Numbered from the stretch's first letter, positions 1-9,662 are shown. The stretch: DNA of 64,000 nucleotides from an uncultured Aquimarina sp. (GCF_947495315.1 NZ_CANLYD010000009.1:171235-235234), one strand, 5' to 3'. A program made the numbers and translations. The notes: generated by a model not told the origin, from the sequence alone.

Positions 1-722
1 GCTGTAGAAAGATGAAAAACATGCAATCTTGCACCTGTCTTTTTAGCAAGTGCTACAGCTCTGGAGGAAGATATATAACAAGCTTCTTCACTTCTAATAA
101 TTGGATGCATCTCAATAGGTATATCCTCACCATACTGCTCTTTATATTTTTCGGTATTATTTTTTATAGTCTCTTCATCCTCACAATGTACAGAGATTAA
201 TAAATCCGTAGATGAGAAGATTTTTTCTAATACTTCGGGATTATCTACCAGCATATTTCCAGTAGAAGAACCTAAAAATAACTTAAGCCCTGCAACCTTA
301 TTCCGATCCACCTTCAATATCTCTTCTAGATTATCGTTAGTACCTCCAAACATAAAAGAATAGTTGGCATAACTGGTTTTGGCAGCTATTTCGAATTTTT
401 CCTCTAGCTTTTCTATAGTAGTTGTCTGTGGGTTTGTATTAGGCATTTCAATAAAAGAAGTAATCCCGCCAGCTATCGCAGCTCTGGATTCTGTTTCTAT
501 TGTAGCTTTATGTGTTAGCCCTGGTTCTCTAAAATGAACCTGATCATCAATAACACCTGGCAAAAGATATTTTCCTTCTGCATCAAAAACTTGTACATCA
601 GGAGACTTGGCACTTATCTGTGAAGCGATTTCTTTAAAAAAACCATTCTCTATATATACATCCCCATTAAAAATCTTTCCTTCATTAACAATGTTAGTAT
701 TCTTAATCAATACTTTATTCAT
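1..722 (-). CDS. pyrC: dihydroorotase, N-terminal 240 residues (cut by window edge)
   Basis: Dihydroorotase cyclises carbamoyl-aspartate to dihydroorotate in pyrimidine synthesis. The gene runs off the left edge, so only the N-terminal part is seen. Visible are the metal/substrate signature IDDQVHFREPG (residues 58-68), the lysine expected to be carbamylated in GLKLFLGSSTG (K147), VHCED (178-182) and HVFHLST (234-240). The first histidine of the usual HxH pair is Gln61; from memory, other Bacteroidetes dihydroorotases share this. The ATG (722-720) lies two bases past the stop of the glycosyltransferase gene upstream, so the two are probably one transcript. Confidence 0.9.
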   Translation of the reverse strand, partial: MNKVLIKNTNIVNEGKIFNGDVYIENGFFKEIASQISAKSPDVQVFDAEGKYLLPGVIDDQVHFREPGLTHKATIETESRAAIAGGITSFIEMPNTNPQTTTIEKLEEKFEIAAKTSYANYSFMFGGTNDNLEEILKVDRNKVAGLKLFLGSSTGNMLVDNPEVLEKIFSSTDLLISVHCEDEETIKNNTEKYKEQYGEDIPIEMHPIIRSEEACYISSSRAVALAKKTGARLHVFHLST

Positions 723-724
723 GA

Positions 725-1456
725 TCATATTTCATAACTATTAAACAAACTCTCTAATTTCATCCTTAACACCCCAAAAATCGCTTCAGAGATAATTCCT
801 TTGCTCATTTTAGAAGTTCCCCGTGTCCTATCAGTAAACACCACTGGAACTTCTTTTATTTTAAATTTTGATAGATATGCTTTAAACTTCATTTCAATCT
901 GAAAAGCATATCCCACGAATTTAATCTTATCAAGGTTAATTTTTTCTAAAACTTCTCTCCTATAACAAATAAAACCTGCTGTAGTATCATGAATATCCAT
1001 TCCAGTGATAAAACGAACATACTTTGATGCTAACCAAGATAGTAATACCCTACTCATAGGCCAGTTTACCACATTTACTCCGGTAACATATCTCGATCCA
1101 ATTGCTACATGTGATGTTCCTTTAGCACAAGCATTATATAATCTTATTAGATCATTTGGATTATGTGAAAAATCCGCATCCATCTCAAAAATATATTCAT
1201 AAGATCGCTCTAACGCCCATTTAAACCCTGTAATATATGCTGTTCCTAATCCTAACTTTCCTTTTCGCTCTACTAAAAAAAGATGTTCGGGATACTCCTC
1301 TTGCAATTCTTTAATTTTTCCTGCTGTTCCGTCTGGAGAATTGTCATCCACAACCAGAATATTAAAATCACGCTGAAGTGCAAGCACATTTTTGATAATA
1401 CGCTCTACATTTTCGATCTCATTATAGGTAGGTATAATTACTAATGCATCTACCAT
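725..1456 (-). CDS. polyprenol monophosphomannose synthase-type glycosyltransferase (GT2)
   Basis: A soluble family 2 glycosyltransferase of the dolichol-phosphate-mannose-synthase type, 243 residues. It probably moves a nucleotide-activated sugar to a polyprenyl phosphate on the inner face of the membrane. The fold markers are IIPTYNE near the start, VVDDNSPDGT (residues 35-44) and the metal-binding DAD at 93-95 followed by FSHNP. There is no C-terminal membrane anchor, which matches the short DPM1-like class. It directly precedes pyrC on the same strand. The sugar and the acceptor cannot be read from the sequence. Confidence 0.85.
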   Translation of the reverse strand: MVDALVIIPTYNEIENVERIIKNVLALQRDFNILVVDDNSPDGTAGKIKELQEEYPEHLFLVERKGKLGLGTAYITGFKWALERSYEYIFEMDADFSHNPNDLIRLYNACAKGTSHVAIGSRYVTGVNVVNWPMSRVLLSWLASKYVRFITGMDIHDTTAGFICYRREVLEKINLDKIKFVGYAFQIEMKFKAYLSKFKIKEVPVVFTDRTRGTSKMSKGIISEAIFGVLRMKLESLFNSYEI

Positions 1457-1630
1457 TTAAAGTGTTTTCAGGCAAATATAACTAAATATTCACTAGAATA
1501 TTTTCGGTTTTTTACTCTAATATCATGGTTTACGTATATATACTTGGTATTTAAATTAGTGTTGCATCTTATTTACGATACTTTATTTTATTATGTAATA
1601 AGTATGACTTAATTTTATCCTTTTCTAAGT

Positions 1631-2284
1631 ATGGAGGTTATTACAAGAGAAATCATATCTACTGACTGGATTACCATAGTAATCCTAATGTGTTTTGTGC
1701 TTTTAGCGACAGCTAAACTTATGAATTCTGCTCGTTTTTCAGAATTTGTAATGCTTTTTAACACAAACAAATACATTGTTCTTAATCAAAAAGGGAATAA
1801 ACTATCTACATTTTTTAATGGAATTCTAGTTTTAGTTCAGGTTCTTTCTGTTTCATTGTTCGTATATCTGTGTCTAGATGTTTTACAATGGCAATCGGAT
1901 ACCGTTGACATGATACTGTACTTAAAGATAGCATCACTCTATTTGTTCGTTTTAATATGTAAAATTTTAGTAGAAAAAATAATTTCTACTATTTTTTCAA
2001 TTGAAATTTTAATCGAAGATTATTTATTTTATAAGTTATCATATCGCAATTTTTTGGGGGTAATATTATTACCTTTTAACTTATTATTCATTTATACTGC
2101 GAAACCTTCAAAAATTGTTTTGATAGCACTAATAGTTTCTTTGCTAGTTTTAAACTTAATCATCCTTTTTTCTGTTTACAAGAAAAACGAAAACATCATT
2201 TTAAACCATTCGTTTTATTTTATTTTGTATCTTTGCGCACTTGAAATCGCACCCTATTTTATGCTGTACAAGCTAATTATATAA
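1631..2284 (+). CDS. DUF4271-type integral membrane protein
   Basis: A 217-residue protein made almost entirely of hydrophobic helices separated by short basic loops; about five to six membrane spans can be drawn. It resembles the DUF4271 family of Bacteroidetes, which in my memory commonly sits just upstream of the uroporphyrinogen-III synthase gene, as it does here (32 bases before it). No catalytic motif is visible and the function is unknown. Co-expression with hemD suggests a link to the envelope or to heme metabolism, but that is only inference. Confidence 0.75.
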   Translation: MEVITREIISTDWITIVILMCFVLLATAKLMNSARFSEFVMLFNTNKYIVLNQKGNKLSTFFNGILVLVQVLSVSLFVYLCLDVLQWQSDTVDMILYLKIASLYLFVLICKILVEKIISTIFSIEILIEDYLFYKLSYRNFLGVILLPFNLLFIYTAKPSKIVLIALIVSLLVLNLIILFSVYKKNENIILNHSFYFILYLCALEIAPYFMLYKLII

Positions 2285-2316
2285 TTTAGGGGTACGTTTA
2301 CAAATAAAGACTATAT

Positions 2317-3063
2317 ATGAAAGTGAAAACGATTTTGGTCTCACAACCAGAGCCTAAAGTAGAAAATTCACCTTATTTCGAACTTGAGGAGAAAGAAAAG
2401 GTAAAAATTGACTTTATACCGTTTATTCACGTAGAGGGCGTAGATGCTAAGGAAGTGAGACAACAAAAAGTGGATTTATCTCAATACACTGCTATTATTC
2501 TTACGAGTAGAAATTCTGTGGATCATTTTTTTAGAATTGCTGAAGAAATGCGTTTTAAAGTTCCTGATTCGCTTAAATATTTCTGTCAGAGTGAAGCTGT
2601 CGCTTATTATCTACAGAAGTATGTAGTTTACAGAAAGAGAAAGATTTATGTCGGAAAACGTACATTTCAGGAATTAATGCCATTAGTTAAGAAGTATAAA
2701 AATGAAAAGTTTTTACTGCCTTCTTCTGATAAATTAAAGTCTGAAATTCCCGACACGCTTAATACCTTAAAAGTAGAGTGGAAGCAAGCGATTTTCTACA
2801 AAACTGTGGTAAGTGATCTTTCTGATTTAAGAGATGTATTTTATGACATCCTGGTATTTTTCAGCCCTTCAGGAATAAAATCATTATTCGAGAACTTTCC
2901 AGACTTTCAACAAAAGGATACTCGTATTGCTGTTTTTGGAAACTCTACTGTAAAAGCTGCAGAAGAACACGATTTGGTAGTAAATATTCAAGCTCCAACT
3001 CCTGAAACTCCTTCGATGACAATGGCACTTCAGAAATACATTAAAGAAGCAAATAAAAAATAA
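2317..3063 (+). CDS. hemD: uroporphyrinogen-III synthase
   Basis: A 248-residue HemD-type enzyme, which closes and isomerises hydroxymethylbilane to uroporphyrinogen III in tetrapyrrole synthesis. HemD proteins are poorly conserved in sequence. Here the support is the two-lobed pattern with AIILTSRNSVDHFF (lobe 1), YVGKRTFQEL in the middle, and VFFSPSGIKSLFENF followed by AVFGNSTVKAAEEH near the C-terminus. It follows the DUF4271 gene closely and ends at a bidirectional terminator shared with pckA. Confidence 0.85.
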   Translation: MKVKTILVSQPEPKVENSPYFELEEKEKVKIDFIPFIHVEGVDAKEVRQQKVDLSQYTAIILTSRNSVDHFFRIAEEMRFKVPDSLKYFCQSEAVAYYLQKYVVYRKRKIYVGKRTFQELMPLVKKYKNEKFLLPSSDKLKSEIPDTLNTLKVEWKQAIFYKTVVSDLSDLRDVFYDILVFFSPSGIKSLFENFPDFQQKDTRIAVFGNSTVKAAEEHDLVVNIQAPTPETPSMTMALQKYIKEANKK

Positions 3064-3096
3064 CTTACTATTATTTTTTTGAAAATACTGAAAATA

Positions 3097-3130
3097 AAAG
3101 AGGCCTGAAATATAAATTTCAGGCCTCTTT
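3097..3130. terminator. bidirectional intrinsic terminator between hemD and pckA
   Basis: Perfect 14-bp inverted repeat (3097-3110 with 3117-3130) around a 6-base loop, flanked by A-rich and T-rich tracts. It serves the convergent genes on both sides. Confidence 0.85.
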
Positions 3131-3159
3131 TGTTTCTTAGCTTAGTATTTTCTTATCTA

Positions 3160-4776
3160 CTAAAAAGCATAACGTTGTGGACCTCCTCTACGGATTTCCT
3201 CATTAGCATAGGATTCGAATTTTTTGAAATTCTCTCTGAATGCATTCGTTAACTTAAACGCTGTTTTATAATATTCTTCATCATTATTCCAAGTTGTTCT
3301 CGGACTTAATACACTTTTTGGTACACCCGGACACTCTCTTGGTTGTGCCACTCCAAATACTGAGTGAATGTGATAGTTATCATAAGAATACAATCCTAGA
3401 TCACCATTTAACACTGCCTGGATCATAGCACGAGTATATTTTAACTTGATTCTGGTTCCTACGCCATAAGGTCCACCTGTCCATCCGGTATTTACTAACC
3501 AAACATTTACACCTGTGTCTTTCATTTTTTTGATTAACATTTCGGCATATTTAGCTGGATGCAATGGCATGAAAGGCGCCCCAAAACAAGCTGAAAACGA
3601 AGGAGTAGGCTCTACAACTCCAGCCTCTGTTCCTGCTACTTTTGCGGTATATCCAGATATAAAATGGTACGCTGCCTGACTTGGAGTTAATTTAGAAATT
3701 GGAGGCATAACTCCAAAAGCGTCTGCAGTTAAAAAGAATATATTCTTTGTGTTTTTACCGATAGAAGATTCCTGTATATTCTCTATATGATAAATTGGAT
3801 AACTTACTCTTGTATTCTGAGTGATAGAAGTATCAGCATAATCAACCTCACCATCGTCTCCAAAAATTACATTTTCAAGAATTGCTCCTTTTTTAATAGC
3901 TCCGTATATCTCTGGTTCTTTTTCTGCTGAGAGATCAATAACCTTTGCATAGCAACCACCTTCAAAATTAAAGATTGTATTTTCTTTGGTCCAACCATGT
4001 TCATCATCACCAATTAATTTACGGTTAGGATCAGTAGATAATGTTGTTTTTCCAGTTCCGGAAAGTCCAAAAAATATTGCTGTATCTCCTTCTTCTCCAA
4101 CATTAGCAGAGCAATGCATCGGAAGCGTTTCCTTATAAACCGGTAATATAAAATTTAATGCAGAAAAAATCCCTTTTTTGATTTCTCCAGTATATCCTGT
4201 CCCTCCAATAAGCGCTATTTTTTTTGTGAAGTTTAATATTGCAAAATTATGTTGACGTGTACCATCTACGGCCGCATCCGCCATAAAACCAGGAGCATTA
4301 ATCACCGTCCATTCCGGATCAAAATCTTTTAGCTCATCTTCTGTTGGCCTTAAGAACATATTATAAGCAAACATATTAGACCAAGGATATTCATTGACCA
4401 CTCGTATGTTTAGTTTATAATCTGAATCCGCGCAAGCGTAACTATCTCTAACAAATATCTCTTTACCAGAAAGGTATGAGGTAACCTTGTCGTATAATGC
4501 ATCAAACGCATCAGCCTCAAAAGGAATGTTGATATCACCCCACCAAACTTTATCTTCAGTAATTTGATCTTTTACAATAAAACGATCCATTGGTGAACGA
4601 CCAGTAAACTCACCTGTATTTACAGCGAGTGTTCCAGATTTTGTAATTTTCCCTTGTCCTTTTTGCACCGTTTCGTCCTGAAGTTCATCTGGAGATAATT
4701 GGTAGCGTATTGTAGCATTTTCAATACCGTAATGCTTTAACGAAATCGTTTTCGTAATTGGATACAGTGGTTCCAT
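3160..4776 (-). CDS. pckA: phosphoenolpyruvate carboxykinase (ATP)
   Basis: ATP-dependent PEP carboxykinase, the gateway enzyme of gluconeogenesis (oxaloacetate + ATP to PEP + CO2), 538 residues, the usual length. The kinase P-loop GLSGTGKTTLS lies a little before the middle, followed by the metal-binding IGDDEHGW and the adenine-site NTGWTGGPYGVG in the C-terminal third. The start is well placed, with a TAATTTTG box about 35 bases upstream that may be a -7 element. It is transcribed alone. Confidence 0.97.
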   Translation of the reverse strand: MEPLYPITKTISLKHYGIENATIRYQLSPDELQDETVQKGQGKITKSGTLAVNTGEFTGRSPMDRFIVKDQITEDKVWWGDINIPFEADAFDALYDKVTSYLSGKEIFVRDSYACADSDYKLNIRVVNEYPWSNMFAYNMFLRPTEDELKDFDPEWTVINAPGFMADAAVDGTRQHNFAILNFTKKIALIGGTGYTGEIKKGIFSALNFILPVYKETLPMHCSANVGEEGDTAIFFGLSGTGKTTLSTDPNRKLIGDDEHGWTKENTIFNFEGGCYAKVIDLSAEKEPEIYGAIKKGAILENVIFGDDGEVDYADTSITQNTRVSYPIYHIENIQESSIGKNTKNIFFLTADAFGVMPPISKLTPSQAAYHFISGYTAKVAGTEAGVVEPTPSFSACFGAPFMPLHPAKYAEMLIKKMKDTGVNVWLVNTGWTGGPYGVGTRIKLKYTRAMIQAVLNGDLGLYSYDNYHIHSVFGVAQPRECPGVPKSVLSPRTTWNNDEEYYKTAFKLTNAFRENFKKFESYANEEIRRGGPQRYAF

Positions 4777-4843
4777 AAAAATATGTTGTGTTTGTTATGT
4801 TTGACAAAATTATAAATAAATATTACACTAACGGTTAAAAAAA

Positions 4844-5227
4844 TCACTTAATCTTAACAAGCGAAATTACAAAGAAAATCCATCCTAAAATTAACATAAA
4901 ACCTCCCAAAGGTGTAACAAAACCCATACTTGACAAAGAAATTCCTAATATTTCGTCAACTACCAAAAGGTAAATTGACCCCGAAAAAAGGGTCATTCCA
5001 CTCAAGAAGAAATAAAAAATGCGTTTTTTGGCTACATCTTCTAAGACAGCCATGTTTCCTAAAATAATGCAAACGATTGCATGATACATCTGATATCGGA
5101 CACCTGTCTGAAAAGAATTAATACTTGTTTGATCTACAAGCTTCTCTAAGCCATGTGCTCCAAATGCTCCTAATAGTACCGCCAATAAGGCTGTAACTGC
5201 TCCGGTAATCAAAATTGTTTTATTCAT
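4844..5227 (-). CDS. DUF423 family small membrane protein
   Basis: A 127-residue protein with four hydrophobic helices. The family signature is visible in the N-terminal GAFGAHGLEKL and the C-terminal TPLGGFMLILGW. It belongs to the DUF423 (YgdD-like) group, inner-membrane proteins of unknown function found across bacteria. It lies 67 bases upstream of pckA on the same strand but probably has its own promoter. Confidence 0.85.
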   Translation of the reverse strand: MNKTILITGAVTALLAVLLGAFGAHGLEKLVDQTSINSFQTGVRYQMYHAIVCIILGNMAVLEDVAKKRIFYFFLSGMTLFSGSIYLLVVDEILGISLSSMGFVTPLGGFMLILGWIFFVISLVKIK

Positions 5228-5380
5228 TCTTATTTTAGCAATAATTGATCATTTTTTTAAACAAAAAATAAATTTTAGACATATTTTATTTGAAAACATA
5301 ACGAATACGTCAAAATTGAGAACTTACTTTTTGATGTATTTATTACATTCGCATCAAAGTTATCAAAATAATCATTAAGC

Positions 5381-6751
5381 ATGCGAAAGATACTGGTCAT
5401 TGGTGCAGGTAAATCCACTGCGGTTTTAATTAAATATTTTCAGGATAAATCCGAATCTGAAAATTTACACATTACTATCGGAGACATTTCCGTTGAAAAT
5501 GCTCGGATACTCGCGGCAAATCATCCTAACACTAATGCTATTAAATTAGATGTTTTCGACAAAAACTCCAGAGAAGTCTCGATTAAAAACGCTGACATTG
5601 TAGTATCCATGCTTCCTGCCAGATTTCATATAGAAGTGGCTAAAGATTGCCTTAGATTCGAAAAATCCTTGGTAACTGCCTCTTATGTAAGTAAGGAAAT
5701 GCAAGAGCTTCATGAAGAAGTGAAAAAGAAAGGACTCATCTTTATGAATGAAATTGGTGTAGACCCTGGTATTGATCATATGAGTGCAATGCAGGTTATT
5801 GACCGAATACGCAATCAAGGAGGGAAAATCATCTTATTTGAATCTTTTACAGGAGGATTGGTAGCCCCAGAAAGTGATAACAATCTATGGCGTTATAAAT
5901 TTACCTGGAATCCTAGAAATGTTGTAGTCGCCGGACAAGGTGGTGCTGCAGAATTTCTGCAAGAAGGAGCCTATAAATATATCCCTTATCATAAATTATT
6001 CAGAAGAACTGAATTCCTAGAAGTAGAAGAATACGGTCGCTTTGAAGCATATGCTAATAGAAACTCCTTAAAATATCAAAGTATCTATGGACTAGATGAT
6101 ATTTTAACTCTTTATCGAGGAACCATAAGAAGAGTTGGGTTTTCTAAAGCCTGGAACATTTTTGTACAATTAGGTATGACTGCTGATGATTATACATTAG
6201 CAAACTCTGAACATATGAGCTACCGTGATTTTACAAACTCATTTCTTGCCTATTCTCCAACAGATTCTGTAGAGCTAAAGCTTCGTCATTATTTGAAAAT
6301 TGATCAAGACGATATTATATGGGACAAACTATTAGAGCTGGATATCTTTAATACTCATAAAAAAGTAGGAATCCCGAACGCTACACCTGCTCAGGTCTTG
6401 CAAAAGATACTGATGGACAAATGGACCTTAGATGACGGAGATAAAGATATGATTGTTATGTATCATAAATTTGGATATGAACTTGATGGAGAACGTAAAC
6501 AGATAGATGCAACAATGGTATGTATTGGTAAAGACCAAAAGTACACCGCTATGGCCAGAACCGTAGGATTACCAGTCGCCATGGCTGCATTAAGAATCCT
6601 GAATAAGGAAATCACATCTACTGGAGTACAGATACCAATCCGAGAAGAAATATATACACCAATACTTAAAGAACTGGAAGAATACGGTATTGTATTTAAA
6701 GAAAAAGAGCGTGAATATTTAGGATATAATCCGGATGGAGCAACAGGATAA
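5381..6751 (+). CDS. saccharopine dehydrogenase family protein
   Basis: A 456-residue NAD(P)-dependent enzyme. The Rossmann entry KILVIGAGKSTAVLI is at residues 3-17, and the substrate-domain signature MNEIGVDPGIDHMSA lies near residue 125. The length and the C-terminal domain fit saccharopine dehydrogenase (glutamate-forming), which would place it in lysine breakdown. Related enzymes use other amino-acid substrates, so the exact reaction is open. An Lrp/AsnC regulator follows by 69 bases on the same strand, a setting typical of amino-acid catabolic genes. Confidence 0.85.
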   Translation: MRKILVIGAGKSTAVLIKYFQDKSESENLHITIGDISVENARILAANHPNTNAIKLDVFDKNSREVSIKNADIVVSMLPARFHIEVAKDCLRFEKSLVTASYVSKEMQELHEEVKKKGLIFMNEIGVDPGIDHMSAMQVIDRIRNQGGKIILFESFTGGLVAPESDNNLWRYKFTWNPRNVVVAGQGGAAEFLQEGAYKYIPYHKLFRRTEFLEVEEYGRFEAYANRNSLKYQSIYGLDDILTLYRGTIRRVGFSKAWNIFVQLGMTADDYTLANSEHMSYRDFTNSFLAYSPTDSVELKLRHYLKIDQDDIIWDKLLELDIFNTHKKVGIPNATPAQVLQKILMDKWTLDDGDKDMIVMYHKFGYELDGERKQIDATMVCIGKDQKYTAMARTVGLPVAMAALRILNKEITSTGVQIPIREEIYTPILKELEEYGIVFKEKEREYLGYNPDGATG

Positions 6752-6820
6752 TCTTATAAAAAGTTTCGATTTTAAATCCTAACCTCTATTTTTGATTATT
6801 AATTGTAACGTATCTTTTTT

Positions 6821-7291
6821 ATGAAAGGTCAATATGGTAGCGTAAAAATAGATGGGATTGACAAGGAAATTCTTCGTAATCTTATGGAAGATGCTCGAAG
6901 ACCTATCTTAGAAATTGCAAGAAAGATTGGAATTTCAGGTGCAGCAATTCATCAAAGATTAAGAAAATTAGAAGCTTCTGGCCTTATTGCCGGATCCAAA
7001 TTCATTATTGACCCAAAAGTATTGGGATATAAAACAATGGCCTTTGTTGGAGTTTATCTAGACAAAGCGGTTAGCAATCCTAAAGCCGTTAAGCAATTAA
7101 AAGATATCCCTGAAGTTATTGAATGTCATTATACAACAGGAAATTGGTCTATATTTATTAAAATTCTATGTAGAGATAATGAACATTTAATGAATGTATT
7201 GAATAAAGAAATTCAGGCAATTGAGGGGGTTTCTAGAACAGAGACCTTCATTTCGTTGGACCAACAAATCAATAGACAGATTAAGATATAA
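6821..7291 (+). CDS. Lrp/AsnC family transcriptional regulator
   Basis: A 156-residue feast/famine regulator. The N-terminal winged helix-turn-helix spans roughly residues 10-60 (IDGIDKEILRNLMED, then ISGAAIHQRLRKLE). The C-terminal effector-binding RAM domain follows, with VIECHYTTGNWSIFIKI. It sits directly behind the saccharopine-dehydrogenase-like gene and ends at its own terminator. Amino-acid-responsive control of that gene, and perhaps of the alanine dehydrogenase at 8153-9268, is a reasonable inference. Confidence 0.9.
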   Translation: MKGQYGSVKIDGIDKEILRNLMEDARRPILEIARKIGISGAAIHQRLRKLEASGLIAGSKFIIDPKVLGYKTMAFVGVYLDKAVSNPKAVKQLKDIPEVIECHYTTGNWSIFIKILCRDNEHLMNVLNKEIQAIEGVSRTETFISLDQQINRQIKI

Positions 7292-7298
7292 GAAAACA

Positions 7299-7329
7299 AA
7301 GCCTCATAGTTTTTATAACTATGAGGCTT
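7299..7329 (+). terminator. intrinsic terminator after the Lrp-type gene
   Basis: 13-bp perfect stem (7299-7311 with 7317-7329) immediately after the stop codon, with A-rich and T-rich flanks. It probably also terminates the convergent zinc peptidase gene. Confidence 0.8.
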
Positions 7330-7351
7330 ATTTATTTTATTTAGGCAAAAC

Positions 7352-8044
7352 TTAATCTCTTCTACCCATAAAAATAGAAATAAAATATAGTAATGTTGCT
7401 AGAGAACCTAATGCAGCTACCACATAGGTTCTTGCAGCCCATTTTAAAGCATCTTTAGCACCAGCATGTTCTTGTTGATTCACTATTCTATTGTCCTCTA
7501 ACCAGGCTAATGCTCTATTACTAGCATCATATTCTACAGGAAGTGTGATGAAAGCAAATAATGTGGTCACTGCAAATAAAATAATACCTACTAGAAAAAT
7601 CGTATTTCCGATCAAAGAACCTGTCGCTGATAAAATCAAGCCTCCCATAATAACCAAATTAGATAACTTACTGGCAATCCCTACAGCAGGAACAATCTTG
7701 GACCTCATCGTTAGCCAACTATATGCCGTAGCATGCTGAACCGCGTGTCCAACTTCGTGAGCTGCTACAGCAGCTGCAGCCGCATTTCTTTGATTATATA
7801 CTCCTTCACTTAGGTTAACTGTTTTATTTCTTGGATTATAGTGATCTGTTAACATTCCTGGTGTAGAAATTACTTTTACATCTCGTATCCCATTATCTTC
7901 TAACATTTTTGTAGCAATCTCTGCTCCACTCATTCCATTCTGTAAATGTACTTTAGAATAGTGCTTGAATTTACTTTTTAGCTTACTACTGACAAATGAA
8001 CTTACTAAAAAGATAATTCCGGCTAAGACATAATATCCCATCAT
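7352..8044 (-). CDS. neutral zinc metallopeptidase, YugP-like membrane protein
   Basis: A 230-residue membrane protein with an N-terminal helix, the zinc-binding HEVGH at residues 96-100 inside AAHEVGHAVQH, and hydrophobic helices in the C-terminal half. The mature family signature (HYNPRNKTVNLSE before the HExxH) matches the YugP / Zn_peptidase_2 type. Substrates are unknown; a role in membrane protein quality control is only a guess. It is transcribed toward the terminator shared with the Lrp gene. Confidence 0.85.
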   Translation of the reverse strand: MMGYYVLAGIIFLVSSFVSSKLKSKFKHYSKVHLQNGMSGAEIATKMLEDNGIRDVKVISTPGMLTDHYNPRNKTVNLSEGVYNQRNAAAAAVAAHEVGHAVQHATAYSWLTMRSKIVPAVGIASKLSNLVIMGGLILSATGSLIGNTIFLVGIILFAVTTLFAFITLPVEYDASNRALAWLEDNRIVNQQEHAGAKDALKWAARTYVVAALGSLATLLYFISIFMGRRD

Positions 8045-8089
8045 AATTGTAAACTTTTTTTTGTTATTAAATTTACAATAATAAAAGCA

Positions 8090-8116
8090 AAAACCTCGCC
8101 ATAAAGACGAGGTTTT
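8090..8116 (-). terminator. intrinsic terminator after ald
   Basis: 9-bp perfect stem AAAACCTCG / CGAGGTTTT (8090-8098 with 8108-8116) downstream of the alanine dehydrogenase gene. Confidence 0.65.
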
Positions 8117-8152
8117 CAGTTAAATAAACTTGAGTTAGCCAATAAGTCGAGT

Positions 8153-9268
8153 TTAACTTAAATAGTTATTTACATCTTCCAAAGGAAGGTTAAATGCTTC
8201 TGAAATAGCTGGATACACTACATCTCCGTTGATTACGTTTAATCCTTTTTTAAGCGGTTCATTATCTGCACAAGCAGCTTTCCAGCCTTTGTTTGCTAAT
8301 TGTACTGCATATGACAAAGTAACATTAGTTAATGCCAAAGTTGATGTATAAGGCACTGCTCCTGGCATATTAGCCACAGAATAATGCACTACATCATCAA
8401 TAATATAAACCGGATCTTGATGTGTAGTAGGTTTTGTTGTCTCAAAACAACCTCCTTGATCTACAGCAACATCTACCAATACCGTTCCAGTACGCATATC
8501 CTTTAGCATATCACGAGTAATAAGCTTTGGTGCTTTTGCTCCTGGTATTAAAACACCTCCGATAATTAAATCAGAAGTTTTTATATGTTCACGAATGGTA
8601 TATTCGTTAGAAAATTCAGTATTTACATTAGCAGGCATTACATCATCCAAATAACGTAATCTCTTCATGCTAATATCAAGAATCGTAACATCAGCTCCCA
8701 TTCCTGCTGCCATTTTTGCAGCCTGAGTACCAACAACACCTCCACCAAGTACTAATACTTTGGCAGGAGCAACTCCAGGAACACCTCCAAGAAGAATTCC
8801 TCTTCCTTTCAGCGGTTTCTCTAAATATTTAGCTCCTTGCTGGATAGACATACGCCCAGCCACTTCACTCATTGGTGTAAGTAATGGTAAGCTACGATCA
8901 GGATCTTCTACCGTTTCATAAGAAATACAAACCGACCCACTCTCTATCATTGCTTTTGTTAAAGGCTCACTTGAAGCAAAATGAAAATAAGTGAATAGCA
9001 ATTGATCTTTCTTGATCAATTTATATTCTGGTTCTATAGGCTCCTTCACCTTTATAATCATCTCAGCAGTCTGATACACCTCTTCTATAGTAGGTAATAT
9101 CTTTGCTCCTGCACCGATATATTCATCATCACTAAAACCACTCTGAAGGCCAGCATCTTGCTGAATGAAAACAGTGTGACCATGACTAACGAGTGCCATT
9201 GTTCCAGCAGGTGTTACACCTACTCTGTTCTCGTTATTCTTGATTTCCTTAGGAACACCAATTATCAT
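8153..9268 (-). CDS. ald: alanine dehydrogenase
   Basis: NAD-dependent alanine dehydrogenase (L-alanine to pyruvate and ammonia), 371 residues, full length. It opens with MIIGVPKEIKNNENRVG, the typical start of the family. The substrate-site region FTYFHFASSEPLTKAM and the dinucleotide-binding VLVLGGGVVGTQAAKMAAG are both present. Enzymes of this family are commonly controlled by Lrp-type regulators, and one lies less than 1 kb away; no operator site was identified. Confidence 0.95.
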   Translation of the reverse strand: MIIGVPKEIKNNENRVGVTPAGTMALVSHGHTVFIQQDAGLQSGFSDDEYIGAGAKILPTIEEVYQTAEMIIKVKEPIEPEYKLIKKDQLLFTYFHFASSEPLTKAMIESGSVCISYETVEDPDRSLPLLTPMSEVAGRMSIQQGAKYLEKPLKGRGILLGGVPGVAPAKVLVLGGGVVGTQAAKMAAGMGADVTILDISMKRLRYLDDVMPANVNTEFSNEYTIREHIKTSDLIIGGVLIPGAKAPKLITRDMLKDMRTGTVLVDVAVDQGGCFETTKPTTHQDPVYIIDDVVHYSVANMPGAVPYTSTLALTNVTLSYAVQLANKGWKAACADNEPLKKGLNVINGDVVYPAISEAFNLPLEDVNNYLS

Positions 9269-9401
9269 ATTCTTAATTTTTGGTCGAAAATAAATTTTTT
9301 ATTGAAATAAAACAATAAAATAAGCCTAAAAAATATCTTATCCGTAATTTACTATATTACACAATAACTTGTTAAAATACAATTAGAATTAGCAATTTCT
9401 G

Positions 9402-9662
9402 TTAGTTTTTGTAGCGGAATTTAAAATAAAGCAGCAAAAATCCAGATATAGCCGTAACAAAGTTTGCTAAAATCACAGGTAGACTACCTATCAAATACCC
9501 ATAAACCAACCAACAAAGCACTCCACTTTCAAAAATTAACAACATTGACATCGATAAACTTTCTGCAGATTTTGTCTTCCAGGTTTTATATACTTGTGGT
9601 AAAAAAGCAGCTGTTGTTAATATTGCTGCTATTAATCCCAGAACTTCTATTGAGTCGATCAT
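9402..9662 (-). CDS. SemiSWEET-type sugar transporter
   Basis: An 86-residue, three-helix transporter of the SemiSWEET / PQ-loop family. These proteins pair up in the membrane to let sugars through. The PQ signature LPQVYKTWKTKSAESLS is clear, and SGVLCWLVYGYLIGSLP and the last helix follow. I place the start at the ATG at 9662; the reading frame is open 15 codons further, but the extra residues are not part of the family. Confidence 0.85.
   Translation of the reverse strand: MIDSIEVLGLIAAILTTAAFLPQVYKTWKTKSAESLSMSMLLIFESGVLCWLVYGYLIGSLPVILANFVTAISGFLLLYFKFRYKN

Noticed and set aside
12..200. Small plus-strand frame at the left edge
   Set aside because: It lies opposite the dihydroorotase gene, whose conserved motifs account for this stretch.
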